A DNA stretch of 64,000 nt from Tubiluchus corallicola (taxonomy: Eukaryota > Priapulida > Priapulimorpha > Priapulimorphida > Tubiluchidae). Position numbers and translations under genes: made by a program. The notes under the pieces are model-generated. The model saw only the letters and a list, made by a program, of their open reading frames with translations. It was not told where the DNA came from and made no database searches. Each line of letters starts with the position of its first letter. Position 1 is the first letter of the stretch. The DNA is taken from contig JAQGDQ010000021.1 of the NCBI GenBank assembly GCA_030141605.1, positions 930,001-994,000 of the forward strand, given 5' to 3'. Below, piece after piece: positions 23,906 to 38,800 of the stretch.

Positions 23906-26900
23906 CTCAGCGTCAAAAACACCAATACACCCTCCAAGTGTAAAATCTGGTGACTGTTGTACAGGTAATCCCAAAATCTTGAATTTCCCAAAATGGTTTG
24001 TTCAATTTGTATTATTATGAAACTATGTATTTTTGCTGTGCGCGTGTTTGTATGTTTATCGATACTGAAACTAATGCTAATATCGTGGTATAATGATATA
24101 ATTGTTAAATCAAATACCACAATGTCAAAAAATTCTTTCAGAGACGTGAATCTTCAATAACTTTTTGTTCTACCTTCTGCTTTATAGTGCAGGTTTCGTT
24201 ATCACCGCAATGTTGTTAGCTAAGCAACACCCAAAGTCTCACTTATCATTGCTAAATGTTAAATTATGTGACCAAATTGCCTCACTTTGGTTGCCGCACT
24301 TCATATCACCAACTTCTCTAGTTGTCTGTATAATGTGCTTGTGATAGCATGTATAAAAAAGGTATGTAGTTTTATACTTCTTTGACGTGTGCTTTAATTA
24401 TGTTAATGTGATTCGCATTTTACTGTAGTTTTTATAGCTTTTTGTGATACACAGAAAAAATGGCTACACAGCTTTTGAATTTTACGAAAAATAAAATTAA
24501 TTTTTATATCGTTGTTTGTTTCTGCGGGTGCTCCTTTCTGTCTCGTGGGATAATATGTTGGTTATGTATCTTAAAATAGTGCAAAATTACTATTAACACC
24601 TTCAGAATTTGTTGTACAATCATTTTGTTAAAACTGCACCTTTGAAATGTTTATGCCATGAAAGTAACAGTGCTGCGAATAAAAACTGGATGAATACTAA
24701 CCGAAAAAAATGAAAAGATACATAACTTTATGAACAGCAGTTGAAAAAACAAGGCTAATTAGCATTAAAGCCTGAAGGTGAAATCTCAACAGTGTACCCA
24801 GGTTTCTTTTTTGCTGCAAAAATTTAATCAAAAATATTCTTCTGTCATTTAATATATTCATAACTGTACAAATGTTCATTTTTTGTTGTAGCAACTGTTA
24901 TCAATAAATTTCTAATGTTTTTCTGATATTTTTGCATAACTTGTGCTGAAATCAAAGTACGGTTTCAGTTTGAGAGTGTACATGAATTTTTCAAAGAAAT
25001 GCATGACCATCTCTGAACAATAAGATTTACAATAAGTGATTTGCAATATCTGATATCTGATAAGCAGAAAATTTTGTTGCCTGTATCCAATTCGGTGATT
25101 TTTTATTTTTATTTTTAAGAGTACTTTAAGGGCCGGAATATGAACCTCCCTTCAATATAATGAAACAGCTTTGTTAAAATGCTCTTGTACAAAACTGGTG
25201 TGCTTACATTTCAAAGATACTTTGTATTTTTGTATAATAAAATAACAATGTTTATATAACTGATAATTATAGCCTCTGTGTCAGTTATACCATGCCGCTC
25301 AATACATGGCTCAATTGATAAATCAAAACGTTTGTGGCTACCGTAGAAAAATGTGAATTCCATGTTTCACGGCACTCGCATACCTTGAAAAGATTTAATT
25401 ACTTTATAGAAAAATATATTTTTATTAATAGTTGAAATTTTTGTGCAATACAATGTTAAAATTATTAAATGATAATGCGAAAGATGTTCTTAGTAATACT
25501 TTTTTGAACTAAATTCACATTTTTTCTGCCGTTTTGCCTTCCAGCTGTCGAATATCATGGCTATAAAATTTACATTTTGTATACTATTAGCAAATGTACT
25601 GTAATTCTATACAGAAAAAATATTTTTAGTATTATTTATTATCGTGTGTGTGTGTTTGTACTTTTAAATGGGCCCAGGGTGTTGTATTGTGGATCTGTGT
25701 GTAATTACCTCGTGATGTTTACGTAATATTGTTCACCAGTGCTATGAAAATGTAAAATAAAGTCATTATTTATTTCTGGCAACTAGTCTTTATGGATTTC
25801 CAATACTTTAGCAGCTGTGCTATAATTTCCGTATATTCTTGGCAGAAATTGTGCTCAACTACAAAACATAACAATCAGTAATGGTCAACAAAAGGTTTGT
25901 CAACCTCTAGCTATTTGGTCCCTTTTAACAAGCAATTTGCCAGTCGGGATGAGGAGTTTGGGTCAGCAGTGAAATTAGAATATGGCTAGGATACCTCTGC
26001 TGATGCAGTAACTCATTCTAGTGGCCTAGTCTTGATAATGAACTAGGTCATGACCTCGTTATGACCATTCAACTGTGAGCAGGACCTAGGAACAACATAA
26101 TCTTTCCCTATGGATGTTTTGTCTTCTATGGATGGATAATCTTCAAAATCATTTGTTCATCCCAATATTAATTCTGGACATAGCTCTCCCACCGGAGAAT
26201 TTTCCGTGGACAATCATGACCGCTTAAACCCAAGCCCTTAAAAACATTGATCAAATTTAAATCACAATTCTTGTGCTATGCTATGCAATCGCTGCCAAAC
26301 TCACTTCATGATTCAAATATCACTTCAACAAGAACAATAAGTGTGAGTACTTTAATGACAGTGAGAGAGTGCAGAAATTCAGAGCAAGTGCAAGTGGTAA
26401 TGAAATATGAAGTACACATTTTATTTTGTAGGAAAGGCCAAGCCTTCTGAGAAGTTAGGCATATTCAAGTGTTCTCAAAAAACGTTAGGCTTCAGTAATA
26501 AACCTGTGATAAGCGCCTTGTGTAATTAGTAAATCAATTTAAAGTCGTGATCATTTCTCGCTCGGGCATTTTGAACGCCTGTTCTTCCTCCAATAATGCC
26601 ATTCATTGAATGAAGAAAAGCAGTGTACTGCCAATTTTCATCAAAAGTAAAATAAGTTTTTACAAAAAAAAATTAGCTAATTTTGTGATATTTTTGTGTG
26701 AACATTAGGTAAGTTGGAGAAGTTTAAGTATATTTAAGCAGAGCATGCTTGCGGAAAGCCACAATGCACCCACAAATAGTCACGAAATCCATCAGTTACA
26801 TCATAATTTTCATGTGAAGGGCAGCTACCAAAAAATTTCTATACAGGGGTAATGTAAATTAACTTTATAGACTGTTTTTTGCAAATTTCTTGGTTATATT

Positions 26901-27824
26901 GATCTATGTTTAAGGATTACATTAATGTAAACCCAACTTGCTAAGTGACCTGGCACTCCTTTAATGGTTCAAAAAAACATGAAATATGGCCAAAAATATC
27001 GAAACAGGTACTGCTTTATATAGTTAAATAGCATTGAAAAACTTCTTGAAAAGCAATGGCCAGCAAACAAGTCAAAAGTTTGTAAAATGCAGTGTAAACT
27101 TAAATAGATAATTTAATTATTTATTTCACAAACATTAACCTTTTCTCTAGCAAATACATGTAATACAGTAGCATCTATACAAATAAATAAAGATTACTTA
27201 CTACATATATTTATTTTTTGTTCCTATAATAAAAATAATCAGCATACAGTATGTACTCACTAGTTTGCACACAACAGGAACCCTTTGCTGCTTTACATTT
27301 TGCATTTATCTTTTATAACAAATTTTATTTTACACATTAGTATAAACATGAAGCAAAAAACAATATTCTTAAATACAAACTGGTGAAAAAGAAAACATTA
27401 GTTAGATGGTGAAATGTGAATAGCTTCACTTTTTCTAGAAATACAGCAATGATTGAAAAGTTAAAGCTTCAGGGTAATGAAAGCAATGCTGCACTTGCAT
27501 AGTGTCATATCTGATATGCGTAAAATTCGCTTTTTACGTAAAAATATAAAACTGCAAAATGCCACCAGAGCAAAAGAGTATTCCTATGTTCCTTAGATTT
27601 TTTTAATTATAGTTTGTGCAAACCAAAATCATATTTTTTTACATATTTTATGTTGTACTTTCCTCTGCCATACAGTATAAGATTATAAGTAAATCAGAAA
27701 ATGTATTTTGAAACATAAACAGAAGGACTGTACATCAGACACAAATGCATTAATAGTAAATTGCAATAATGGCAAAAATTATTACAAAAAATATTCTTTA
27801 CTGTACAGATTACATTGCAGTAAA
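23906..27824. other. Convergent intergenic region and 3'UTRs
   Basis: Lies between the stop codons of TEAD (+) and the TBC gene (-). Several AATAAA signals follow the TEAD stop on the + strand (for example 25756-25761), but the cleavage site used cannot be decided. A dispersed repeat (26428-26900) lies in the middle. No further gene is recognised. Confidence 0.6.
26428..26900. repeat. Dispersed repeat, family R3 copy 1
   Basis: Aligns by eye with 29718-30155. Shared blocks are AGGCCAAGCCTTC, GAAGAAAAGCAG, GAACATTAGGTAAG, AGTCACGAA, CCATCAGTTAC and TTTTTTGCAAATTT. No long open frame and no clear terminal repeat, so it is unclassified. Confidence 0.75.
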
Positions 27825-30800
27825 TTACTTTTCATAGTAAAGCACTTCAATGTCGTCGCCATCTTGCTGGGGCTTATTGGGTGAAGATGAAACTCTCTTG
27901 GCCGATGCTGATGCCAGTCCAATAATATCACATATCTTTTTGGGTTTGTCTGTGCAATCCCTTATCTGGTTATAAATAGCCTCGGCCTTGCAAAGGTTCG
28001 GCTCCAACTCTATCATGCCTGACATGTCATTGATGTGCTAAACGTGCGACAATAGTGACATTAATTGAGTGCTGAGTGGTGAAACCATTTAATGTTTTTG
28101 TTTTTTAACAGACTGCAAAGCCAGATGGAATGACAATAAACAATCTAAATTGGTAGTAGAAATTGTTGCCTAAAGCAAGCTGTGTGATCACCTTGGTATG
28201 GAGTTTTTATTTTTTAATCAAGATTAGTTCCAAAGCCAGAAATGATTATTTAATTGGAAAATTGGAGCCCAGAACATGTATTCGTGAGAAAAAATTCTGA
28301 AATACCATGAAAGTGAGACACCAACGACCACACATCAATGAAGTCATCAAAAGATCATCACTACATTGCCATAGTAAATGAAGCTAAGGCAAGTTATTGC
28401 AAGACTGCAACAAAAACTCGTTTAGCAAAGTACTAAAAATGTTTTTTTCACTTACCTTCAAAATCTCAGTAAATCCGAACTCATTCTCTATTATTGTGTT
28501 CTTTGCATAGTCCAACACAGCCAACACCATTAGCAAATGAAAATTCTCGCAGGGTTTACTAGTCCAGAAAACCTTAAAGCATGGTCAGTATTAAGTTTTC
28601 TGATGATCTTCTATCAAATTTTGTACGAGTTTCCAAAAATGCAATTTAAGTTAAAGAACAATGCATCACAGACTTGAAATGCTGTACATAGTACAATTAC
28701 TAGTTAATGATGAAATAATAAATTGTATAAAGACGTCCAACATCAGAACATCCATGCGAAAGAAATAGCATAAAAAATTATAACTCAGTTACAAATAATC
28801 CTTTCCAGAAAACAAGATTTGGCTACAAAGCATTGTTAGGATACTACAAAAAACTAGAAGCCTGTTTTTGAACAAACTATTATGTTTTTGTACAAAACAC
28901 AAACTATTACTCTCCAAAACATTTTACCTCCCAGCAGCGCATAATTTCGTCAAAATTGAATTCTCGCTTAAACAAGATGAGGAGCCACCGAAAACAAAAA
29001 TACAGGTTCCCAGAATCCTTGCTCTCTGAAATGAGACACAGCATTTATTTTATGTTTATAAAGATACTACTACAGCCAAATTAAGTTTATCCATATCACA
29101 AATACTCATTGCAAACCTGCTCAAGCACGAGGTAGTAACAGCCTCACATCGTAAGTATATGCACACAACAGTTCCAAACGATTCATTAAGGACATTAAAT
29201 TTACATCATAACAAAAGAAAAAGGGCAAATAAAGCCAGAGAGGTTACCATTTTTATTTAAATAAATTAAACACCTGTTTGTTAGAATAGTTATGCTAATG
29301 GTTCTGGACTTTAATTCTACAATAGTTTATCACAGTTTTGGAGGTATTTTCACACCTGTAAACTGAAGAAACAAGCACTGTCTTTCAACATCCTTATCAC
29401 AGAAAGAATAATAAAATAGAAATAGTTCTGCAGTCAATGACCTTACAAACAAAGTTGACGAGTGAATAAAAGGAACTGTTAGATCAAAGCTTTATTGTGC
29501 CATATAGGAATAAAAACCTTACGATAATAATATTATGTAGTTGTAGTGATTAACAGGTTAAAGCAGTAACGAGTAATCAAGTTCTACTTACCTAAATAAG
29601 TAAACAACTGATTGTCAACAAAATGCAAAAGAGTTGACAAGTTTAACAGCTGCAGTTTCATTCCTTCTTGGTCCAAGTCAAAATTGCGCTTCTAAAAAAT
29701 CAATAGACTGTCACTTAAAAAAAAGGCCAAGCCTTCCGGGAAGTTAGGCTTATTTCAATGTTTGAGAAAAATGTTAGAATGATGTACTAATAGAAGTGTG
29801 ACAAGTGCCTCATGCAATTAGTAAAATAAATTTACTAATTCATTTCACGCTTGGTTGCTCCCATCAATGACATCATTCATCGGCTGAAGAAAAGCAGCAC
29901 ACTGTAAGTTTTCGTCAAAAATATAATAAATTTTTACAAAAAAATAGATAGCTAATTTCGTAATACTTTTGCACGAACATTAGGTAAGCAGCAGAAGTTT
30001 TAAGTTTGATAAGAGGTGTGGGCTCACCGCTTATAAGTGCTTACAAAAAGTCACGAACTCCATCAGTTACGTCATAATTTTCAAGCGAATAACGGCCACA
30101 TCAGTAGTATAAACATTTTATAGTTTATAGACTTTTTTGCAAATTTGTTAACCACACTACCGTTTCGTAAAACAAATTTGATAACCAGACTAGTAATAAG
30201 TACTAACACATTATTTTGTAAAACAAATTTGCACAAAACTATGTAATAGTCACCTACAGCATAAACACCTGTCACTAAATGTACACTAATCACAGAACCC
30301 TGACCACAAGTATTCCAGTAGTGAGGGAAGAAAACAATATAAATTGATATACATGCAGAAAATTCATAAATTTTGCATACGCCATACATACGTATGATGA
30401 TTATAATAATGACATAATCATGTCGCTTACAAAATATAACAATGATATTTACATTAGATAATCAAAACTGCCAAATTGTAAAGTTTTATTATCAACAATA
30501 CTCAATTTCCATACAAAAAAGTAAAATAATATTATAGTAACTGCGGGAAGGTCATCTTGCAAGCAAAACTGAAAATGCTGATGATAAGCTTTCTTTGTAA
30601 ATTTGTTACCAGCATCAAAAACAAACCAAAATAACCCAAGCAAAACATATTTACACAATTACAATTAGTCAATAAACTGAATCTACGTACCACTTTTTCC
30701 ATAAAACCAACGAAACACCAAAAAGCATCAACTTCATTTTCCAGTACAACCAGTATAGGAGCCAGCAAATCACTCATGCCTTGCACGTAACCTATAAGTG

Positions 30801-32807
30801 AAAATATGCAATGAAAATTTAGTCTATTTTAAAACATACAATGCAATCGGAAAATATTAATGAGCTAAATTTTGTTCCATAATGTACTAATTTTTCACTG
30901 TGCGAGTTCGGCACGATACATAAAATTTATAGAAAGAAGTAACTTCATGCTCGATAGATTATCTAATTGGTCAAGGTGTGTGGTTAGCAACCGAAGTCAG
31001 GCAATGCTGAGGCGGATTAACGAATGACTAAGCAGCCACCAGAAAACTCCCTTAGGGGCAGTTATATCTATCACACTAATTTCTCTATTTGCCTCGTTAT
31101 ACGTGAAGGGACGTATAATATTGTATATTCATCCGAACATGGCTAAGACTGCTCTGCTGATTAGTATAGACCTCATTTTATTCTTGATAATAAGACAGAT
31201 ATGAATCATGCTACAGCATGCGGCTTGCTGTTTTTGGGTTTTTATACATCATTAAAGTCACCAAGTACTGCTTAGTATACATTTTTATACTTTATCTTAG
31301 TATTTATAGATGATACCTCGCACAAACGATACATTTTATCTGGAACAAAATATTCCTTTTAAGTAAACTAATTCCTTCCTTATCAAGGCATTAATTATGA
31401 TTAATATCAAGGTAATAATAGTTAAATCAATTAAGCAATATATATATATATATATAATCTTTGGCAACAAATCGTGAGTTTCACACACAAAATTTACCAG
31501 CACGTCATTGCCTTGATAACACTGAAACCTGAATAACAGGTGTAAAAAACTAGGACACTAAGGAATGAAGCCTTTGATACCGTTGATTTTGATATTTTAG
31601 CTTATACATTTGTTAAGAGGTTTAATGTTACTGAAAATGTGACGAACTGGTTCCACTAGACCTACCTTACCAACAGAAAACAGTGGATATTAATTAACAA
31701 ACTTTCTCAGAATCATTAGTTTAAAATATTCGGTGCATGGGCCAGTCACATTTTTAGGCTATTATTGTAAAACATTTTCCCATGGTTGGCAGTTTTGCTA
31801 ATGATCATCATCTTTATTTGTCTTTTAAGCCATCAACATCTCAAGCTCGGAATGATGCTAGTCAAGCCATGGAGCAGTGCATCAATGATGTTCGAGCATG
31901 GATGGTTGTTCATTATTTAAAAATCAGCGATGAAAAACAGAAATGATCGTGACTGGTACCACACAGCAGCTAGAAAAACTTTCTGATGTTACAGTAACAA
32001 TAGGGAATTCTGAAATAGTACCTGCACCCAAGTATGTAATTCAGGGGTTATCTATGATGAGAATATGTCAATGGCTTTTCACATCAATAATATTTGTAAA
32101 AAGGTTTATGCTCAGATAACAAGAATTAGACAGATTTGCAAGTACCTAGACAGGAATTCTACTGAATCTCTGATTCAATCCTTTATAAATTCTACTCTGG
32201 ATTACTGTAATGCATTGCTGTTCAATGTTTCACAAAACTCTATAAACGAATTACAAAAAATTCAAAATTGTGCATCTAGAGTGATCGTGTATTTGCGCAA
32301 GTATGATACATAACTTCAACATTGCAGGCCTTACACTGGCTGCTGGTGCAGAATCAAATTCAAAATAGCTATGTTGGCATTTAAATGTTTACATGGTCAA
32401 GCTCCATGCTATTCTGCAGAACTGATTAGTGTTTACGCACAATCCAGAAACTTAAGATCTAGCAATAAAAATCTACTCGTTGTGCCTAGGACACAAACAA
32501 AAACTTTAGGTACGCGTGCTTTTTCCCATGCCGCTCCAACTGTTTGGAACAGTTTTCCACTGAATATTAGAAGCTGCAATAATATAATCACATTTAAAAA
32601 ATTGCTCAAGACACATCTTTTTAAATTAGAGTATGGGAATTAAATTGGATCTTGCTAACTAGATTTTATATTGATTTTTAAACTTCAATTTTTCAAGTCT
32701 TTTTTATAGCACGTATATTTTATGATTTATTTTAGGCTTTGCAAAATCTTTGCTTGTAACGCACAACTGAGTATTTTTATATAATTGAGGCGCTATATAA
32801 ATTTTAT

Positions 32808-32848
<41 letters not shown>

Positions 32849-35800
32849 GCAAGGTGTCGCCACTTTACAGGTAAGTACAAGTAAATCAACTTAATCTAAT
32901 CAGATGGCATCCTGACTATTATGCATTATATCACTAGAACAAACAATCAAGCTAAATTAATGAACAGAAATCCTCAACATGCATCAACCGCTTGAAAACT
33001 TGATTATGTAAATACTTACCTAAGTCAAAGTTGTACATGCAGTAGGTCATCAGAATATCATGCAGAAGCTTTATGTTGTCATTGTCTTCACCCTGGTAGA
33101 ATGGATGAGTTCTATCTGTTCGCTCAACATCCTTTTCTGAAACATAATCAACAAGGAATTTTACCCAAAATTTTCATCTATACATGCGCTAATACCCATA
33201 AGAACCTGCAAGAAATGAAACAAATGCCATTTCAATCAAAATATAGCAAAGTTTAAAACCAGAATTTTAAGAAAAGCCTATATACGAGCTAACAGGTTTT
33301 AGTAGAAAAGAAATGTTTTTGTATGTACGGCTTTATAGGAAGAAGACAAAACTTTTTCTTGCCTTTGTGCGTCGCACTGCCACGCCAGATTTTGAAATTA
33401 AAGTGAAAACATTTTCTAGTTAAGGTTTCAAATTTTTCTATGAAGTCAATAGTTACCACTTGATACAAAACTCATTGAAATTAAATCTAGCTACGAAATC
33501 ATTTATAAATATTAATAAGCCATTATTTTATGAAACTAGTAAATTATAAGAATAAAGCGATGATAAGTCACATAAGCACTTAACTTAAAATTTATACCTA
33601 TTAAATTCTTTCTGCTGCTAAATTCAAAAAATCGGCTTTCTTGATCAGCAGAAATAGTTTTCCATTGATGTTTCATTCGAAAATAATCATCTCTGGAATA
33701 GAAAATTGTATTGGAATCAATTGGAAGCTAAGTGAATAAACTTACATTGCAAGTTGTTGTTGACTAAGATTAGACAATGCACTCATATTAATTGTTAATT
33801 TATTACGCTATTCCTACAAATAGTTTTCTTTAAATAAATAAGCACTTGTTCTTTAAAAAATGGCTGCCAGGTTTCCTTGAGAAAGTAAGGATGTGATAAT
33901 AAATAACAACCACAAATATCACTAACACAAAAAGAATTAAAAAGACAATTTTTTATTAATTAAAAACATTAAATCACTTACAGTTTCTTTTTTCTAATGG
34001 CACTTCTTTCTTTGCTGGTTGAATCGAATTCAAAATACCCTAGCAGAAACTTCCACACTTCACCCCGCAAGGAAGGTGACACACCCTAAAAGTAGATCAT
34101 GTTATCAGAACACCACTCAGTAATCTCGAGTACCTGGGATACACAGATCGGGAAATGTTAATCAACCAGCAGGAGCCCACCTTGGAATGGCCATTTATAG
34201 TCTCAGCTGACAAGCTGACAAAAGCTACTCACAAGCATACCTGGAAAATGTATAGAAATCTACTGTGACAGTCAAAATCAAGTCTGAATTATTATGATTA
34301 TGTTCATTTTTTCCATCAATACGAGATATTTGCAACTAAAATTTGTTTAGCAGTAAAACAGAGATATTATGACAGTAAAACTTTGTGCTTCGGTTACTTA
34401 ATACAGATGTATATTGCCAGTATTAGGAAGTGTCAAATCTATTATAAATTTCTCCAAGCAAAAATAGAATTAGACAATGTACCACTGGATCAGAGAGAAA
34501 ATGTACTGATCCTTTCACAACGTTTAGCTACGTTCAATAACATATGTTATTTAAACCTATACTGTCTTACTATTATTATTATTACCCATATTATTTAAGC
34601 CCTTACTTTAGTCTTTAGACTGGTCATGTATAAATTTTATACCAAGGCAGTGTGGGATTCCAATTTTTATTGCAGTATAATAACATAAAAAAATTAATCT
34701 CACAACAAGTTTGTGCATTATAATGACATTTTTTTTCACTGATGCCCAGCATTTTGGTCCAAGGTAACAGCACTTAATTTTAATTTTCCAAATTAAACCT
34801 TGATATAATCACGTGTTCTTGAGGGAAATAAATGAATCTTTTTTTTTTCAATGATTTGCTTAACAATTTATTGCAGTCTGGTAATTGTATAACATTGATA
34901 CATTTTCTAGAATAATTATCAAATGGCTACTAAACTTGCATGCATTCTTCATGTTTTTTTCTGGTTTGACTATAAATTTTACATTGCAGCTGATATTGCA
35001 TCAGTGAGCAAGTTTGTGAGAATGCCGAATGGGCTGCATAAGTGGGGTTAGCACACGCTGCTGGTCTGTGTAGCATTTTTACAGTAATTTAAACTCGAAG
35101 GCTGTAAATACAAGGTGAAAACAAAACAAGCATTGCATAAAAATTGCCACTGATGAGAGTCGCTAAAAACTGCATTAACACCATAAAGTTTCAAATTATT
35201 TATAATTCAGTCAAAAAACAAATCACTAGCAAATGTGGTTTGTACAGTAATACTTACACCCCTAAATATTTTTTCCTGTAACTCATCTACATTTGTAATT
35301 CTGCCTTCAGAGTCAATATGTTGTGACCATTCTTCAGACGTCAGAGGTTCTGATCTTTCAACTGTTTTTCTAGGTGGCAAATTTGACTGAAAAACAAATT
35401 AGTGGTAGTGTAAAAAATGTCTGTTATATGTCATATGTTATATGTTACATATAAGGCCACAAAATGTCAAGTGTTCCTGCAACTTTATGTGATGTGGTAA
35501 CAAAAAGGCCACATTTATTTCATCTAAATGAATGCAAAATCCTGTACTGTGCCTATAAATGAAAATTGCAATGTCTCACAATTAAAAAACAAAGAATAAA
35601 AAAGAAAAGCTACAAATTTCGAACTATCACTGTAGTTCTTCAGGCATGTATGTAAAATGGTCGTCATGAAGTAAATAACTGACAGAATCATCATGAGATT
35701 AATTTGAAAACTTGCAGATGCTTTTGCAACAAATTGCGCATTGTGTTGCAATTTTTTTGACTTGCAAATACTTTGGTGGCATTCAGGTAGCCACTCCCCA

Positions 35801-38800
35801 TCTCACTTTTGCTAACTGCTGCTCGTGAACCCCCAATTTCTCGATTCTCAAAGCTGCATAGTAACTTTAGGGGTAAAAGGGTACTTCAATGGAACACCAG
35901 TCCGTAATCTCATCAGGGAAAACAGAAATTTATTCGAATATTTCCGTGACGTTACTACTGCAGCATGAAGTGTGTCATAAAAATGCTCTCTCTCTAACAT
36001 ATATTTTGTCTAACATACAAATGTGCAGATGTCAAATTAGCAGCATCAAATAAAATTTAGGAAAACATGAGCAATGTTGACCAAGTATAAATAATTTTTG
36101 ATTTCAATAAACTTTTGTATAATTTTGAAAGATTTTCACAATTACTGACTTATATGGGAATAAGTTTTACTAAATGTTACTTACACAACAAATAACCTCG
36201 AATTCTGGTTCGTCTTCATCTTTGTTAAATGTCAGCCCGGGAATGAACATATAATCGGGGTCTGTCAGAATTTCAGCTAATTCTTCCTTGGGACGAGCTT
36301 GAGTAGGTTCAGCAACAAGAGACTCCCAGAGGAAATTTCTGACTTTAGAGAAGCCAGTCATTGTTGTCGCATATGGATCAGCATAAAATTTCTGTAACAA
36401 AAATTAAAAGTTATAGGGGAGGAAAAGGGAATTTCAAAGTATATGCCAAAGAACGTTCTGCACAAAGTTAGCATTATGTTTACCCGTTTGAAAGGCTTAT
36501 GTAAATAGAAAAGAAAATTCTTAATAATTTAAAATGTTCGCACCACCTGATAAAATGGCACTGTATCGCCATCCCAGTATGCACCACTGATTCATCAATA
36601 AAAACACATTAATTACTGATTTTATTGACAACACAAACTAATTTATACTTTTGTTTAGATAGTGAACAATGTGCTATCTATGCTCTGATTATTTTTTGGC
36701 ACGTTATGCTATGTTATCTAAACTTGTTTCAAACGACTTACTATCAAAACGGCTGCACCTAACAGTCATCACAGGAGTTTAAATTTACATGTTTTATACA
36801 GTGTTACTGCTAAAGCAAGTTCCGTGCACAGTAAGACAGCGTATAAGTGATATAAAATTTCAAGACAAACTTTTTAAGCTTTATTTATGACGAGTATTTT
36901 CTCGTCTTTTAAACTTTGCTATCCATATCATTATCACAAAAATATGATTTGGGTCTTAAAGATAACATTTTTAACTTTAAAACTGGAACACGAAATCTAT
37001 TAATCCAAAAGTCTTTTCCAGTTTTATCACAATATTCAATTTGTATTGCTAACCGTAATCAAATCTGAAGATGTTTCTTTAAACAGGTTTAGCTCATTGA
37101 ACGATTTTTGCAGAGCACCGACTTCCAGTTCCTTCACCAGGTACAAATGTTTATCACGTCTAGACCTAAAAAAATACGACATTTTCTTTTTTCAAGAATG
37201 CCAAATATAAAGTTATTATAAAAGGTGAAAGAGATAGATTTGTTTTGTTTTTTAGTAGTAGCTATAATTTTAAGTAGTTTTAAGTAGCTATAATTAATAA
37301 AAACTATAATTAATGGCACCATAATAGCATCATTACTTCTTTATTTTAAGTAGATGTAATTAAAAAAACGACAGAATACAATTCCATCTACATGTTCACT
37401 TTATCGTAAGTAATGCATTCCAGCAAAATGTGATGTTGAGTGAGTTATCCTTAAATGAGGCCATACGCTTCAAAGCTGCACTTCAAAATGTAGATCCACA
37501 GAGATTATTTTAATGGGATCTCAATGAAAGATGACAGTGCTTGAATCACATATTTAACTTCAAATATTTAAACAATTTTAACGCTTACATTTGTATATTT
37601 GTTTTTGTTAAACGTGATAAAAAGTAATTATGTATTGTAATGGCAATACAGAAACTGCACAATTTCCAAAAAATTCTGTTGTTACTCCATATTTTTTTGA
37701 AATGAAGATGGGCTAATCGTGTGCGATGGGACTGGTCACCAAGTTTTTCCAGACCCAAGCTGGCCTTAAACAATGATCAACTGAGAAACCTAGGCCAGCT
37801 GGTTGTCTAGTGCTATAAAATAAGTTCCAGACATAGGAAATATAGACACTGGTTGCAAAAGCAACAACTGGTGTACGTTTATCAAACAGTACTATACTAA
37901 ATAAAATAACCAGCTACATCATGACCCAAGCCCAATGTATCACAGCTTTCCAGAGAAGTAGATACTACTAGCAGTTTTTTAAAAACACAACAAAAATTAT
38001 TGCTATAACTTTGCAAATTGTGTCAATTAAAATGCAGTAGTCATTGCTAAGTGGGGAACTAGGTGGTAAAATTTCATAGTTGTTAAAATGAATCGTCATT
38101 GTACAGGCTGTCTTTAATAGTGCCAAATGCATAGATGCAATTTAAGGGGTAGAAAATTAATTAATTTCATACAATTAAACATAAATTCAGCTTTAACACA
38201 CACTTTGAAAAAATACTTTTGCTTTTGCTTGGTGTAATACAAACCTAATAATATTGACATGCTGTTTGAGAACTTCCACAAAGTCATAACAACCACCTGC
38301 ATGAAAGTGAAGGGAAGGTCGAGTGGTACCATCTTTCTGCAAAAACAGAAATCACAAAGATGAACTGTGGTGCACCCCATCACAATCATTCTGAATAAGT
38401 TATTTAATTAACAAGAACTAGTTTAATACATTTTGTCACATCATTTTAAACACCACAGGTCACACTCTCTACGGTAACATACACTTGACACTTAAAAACT
38501 CTTTTTGACAGCATTAATACAATGCATTAGTGCTTTTCCATTATTTTATTATCATTAATCTCAAACGTGATTACTTATTTAGAAAATTACTTAGTCACAG
38601 TGCCTGTGATGTGTAGTTACAAAAATTTGATGTTTTATGTACAAAAGTAAATTGCCAGTTGCCAATATGTTAAACTGAAAGTATTCTATAACAGCAGTAT
38701 AACTGGCTTAAACAAATACAGAATAGTAGCTTAGAATACCATTATGAATGTTATATGTTCCCAGCCTTCGGTTTTCTTAGACATCTTGTAGCACTTGAGA

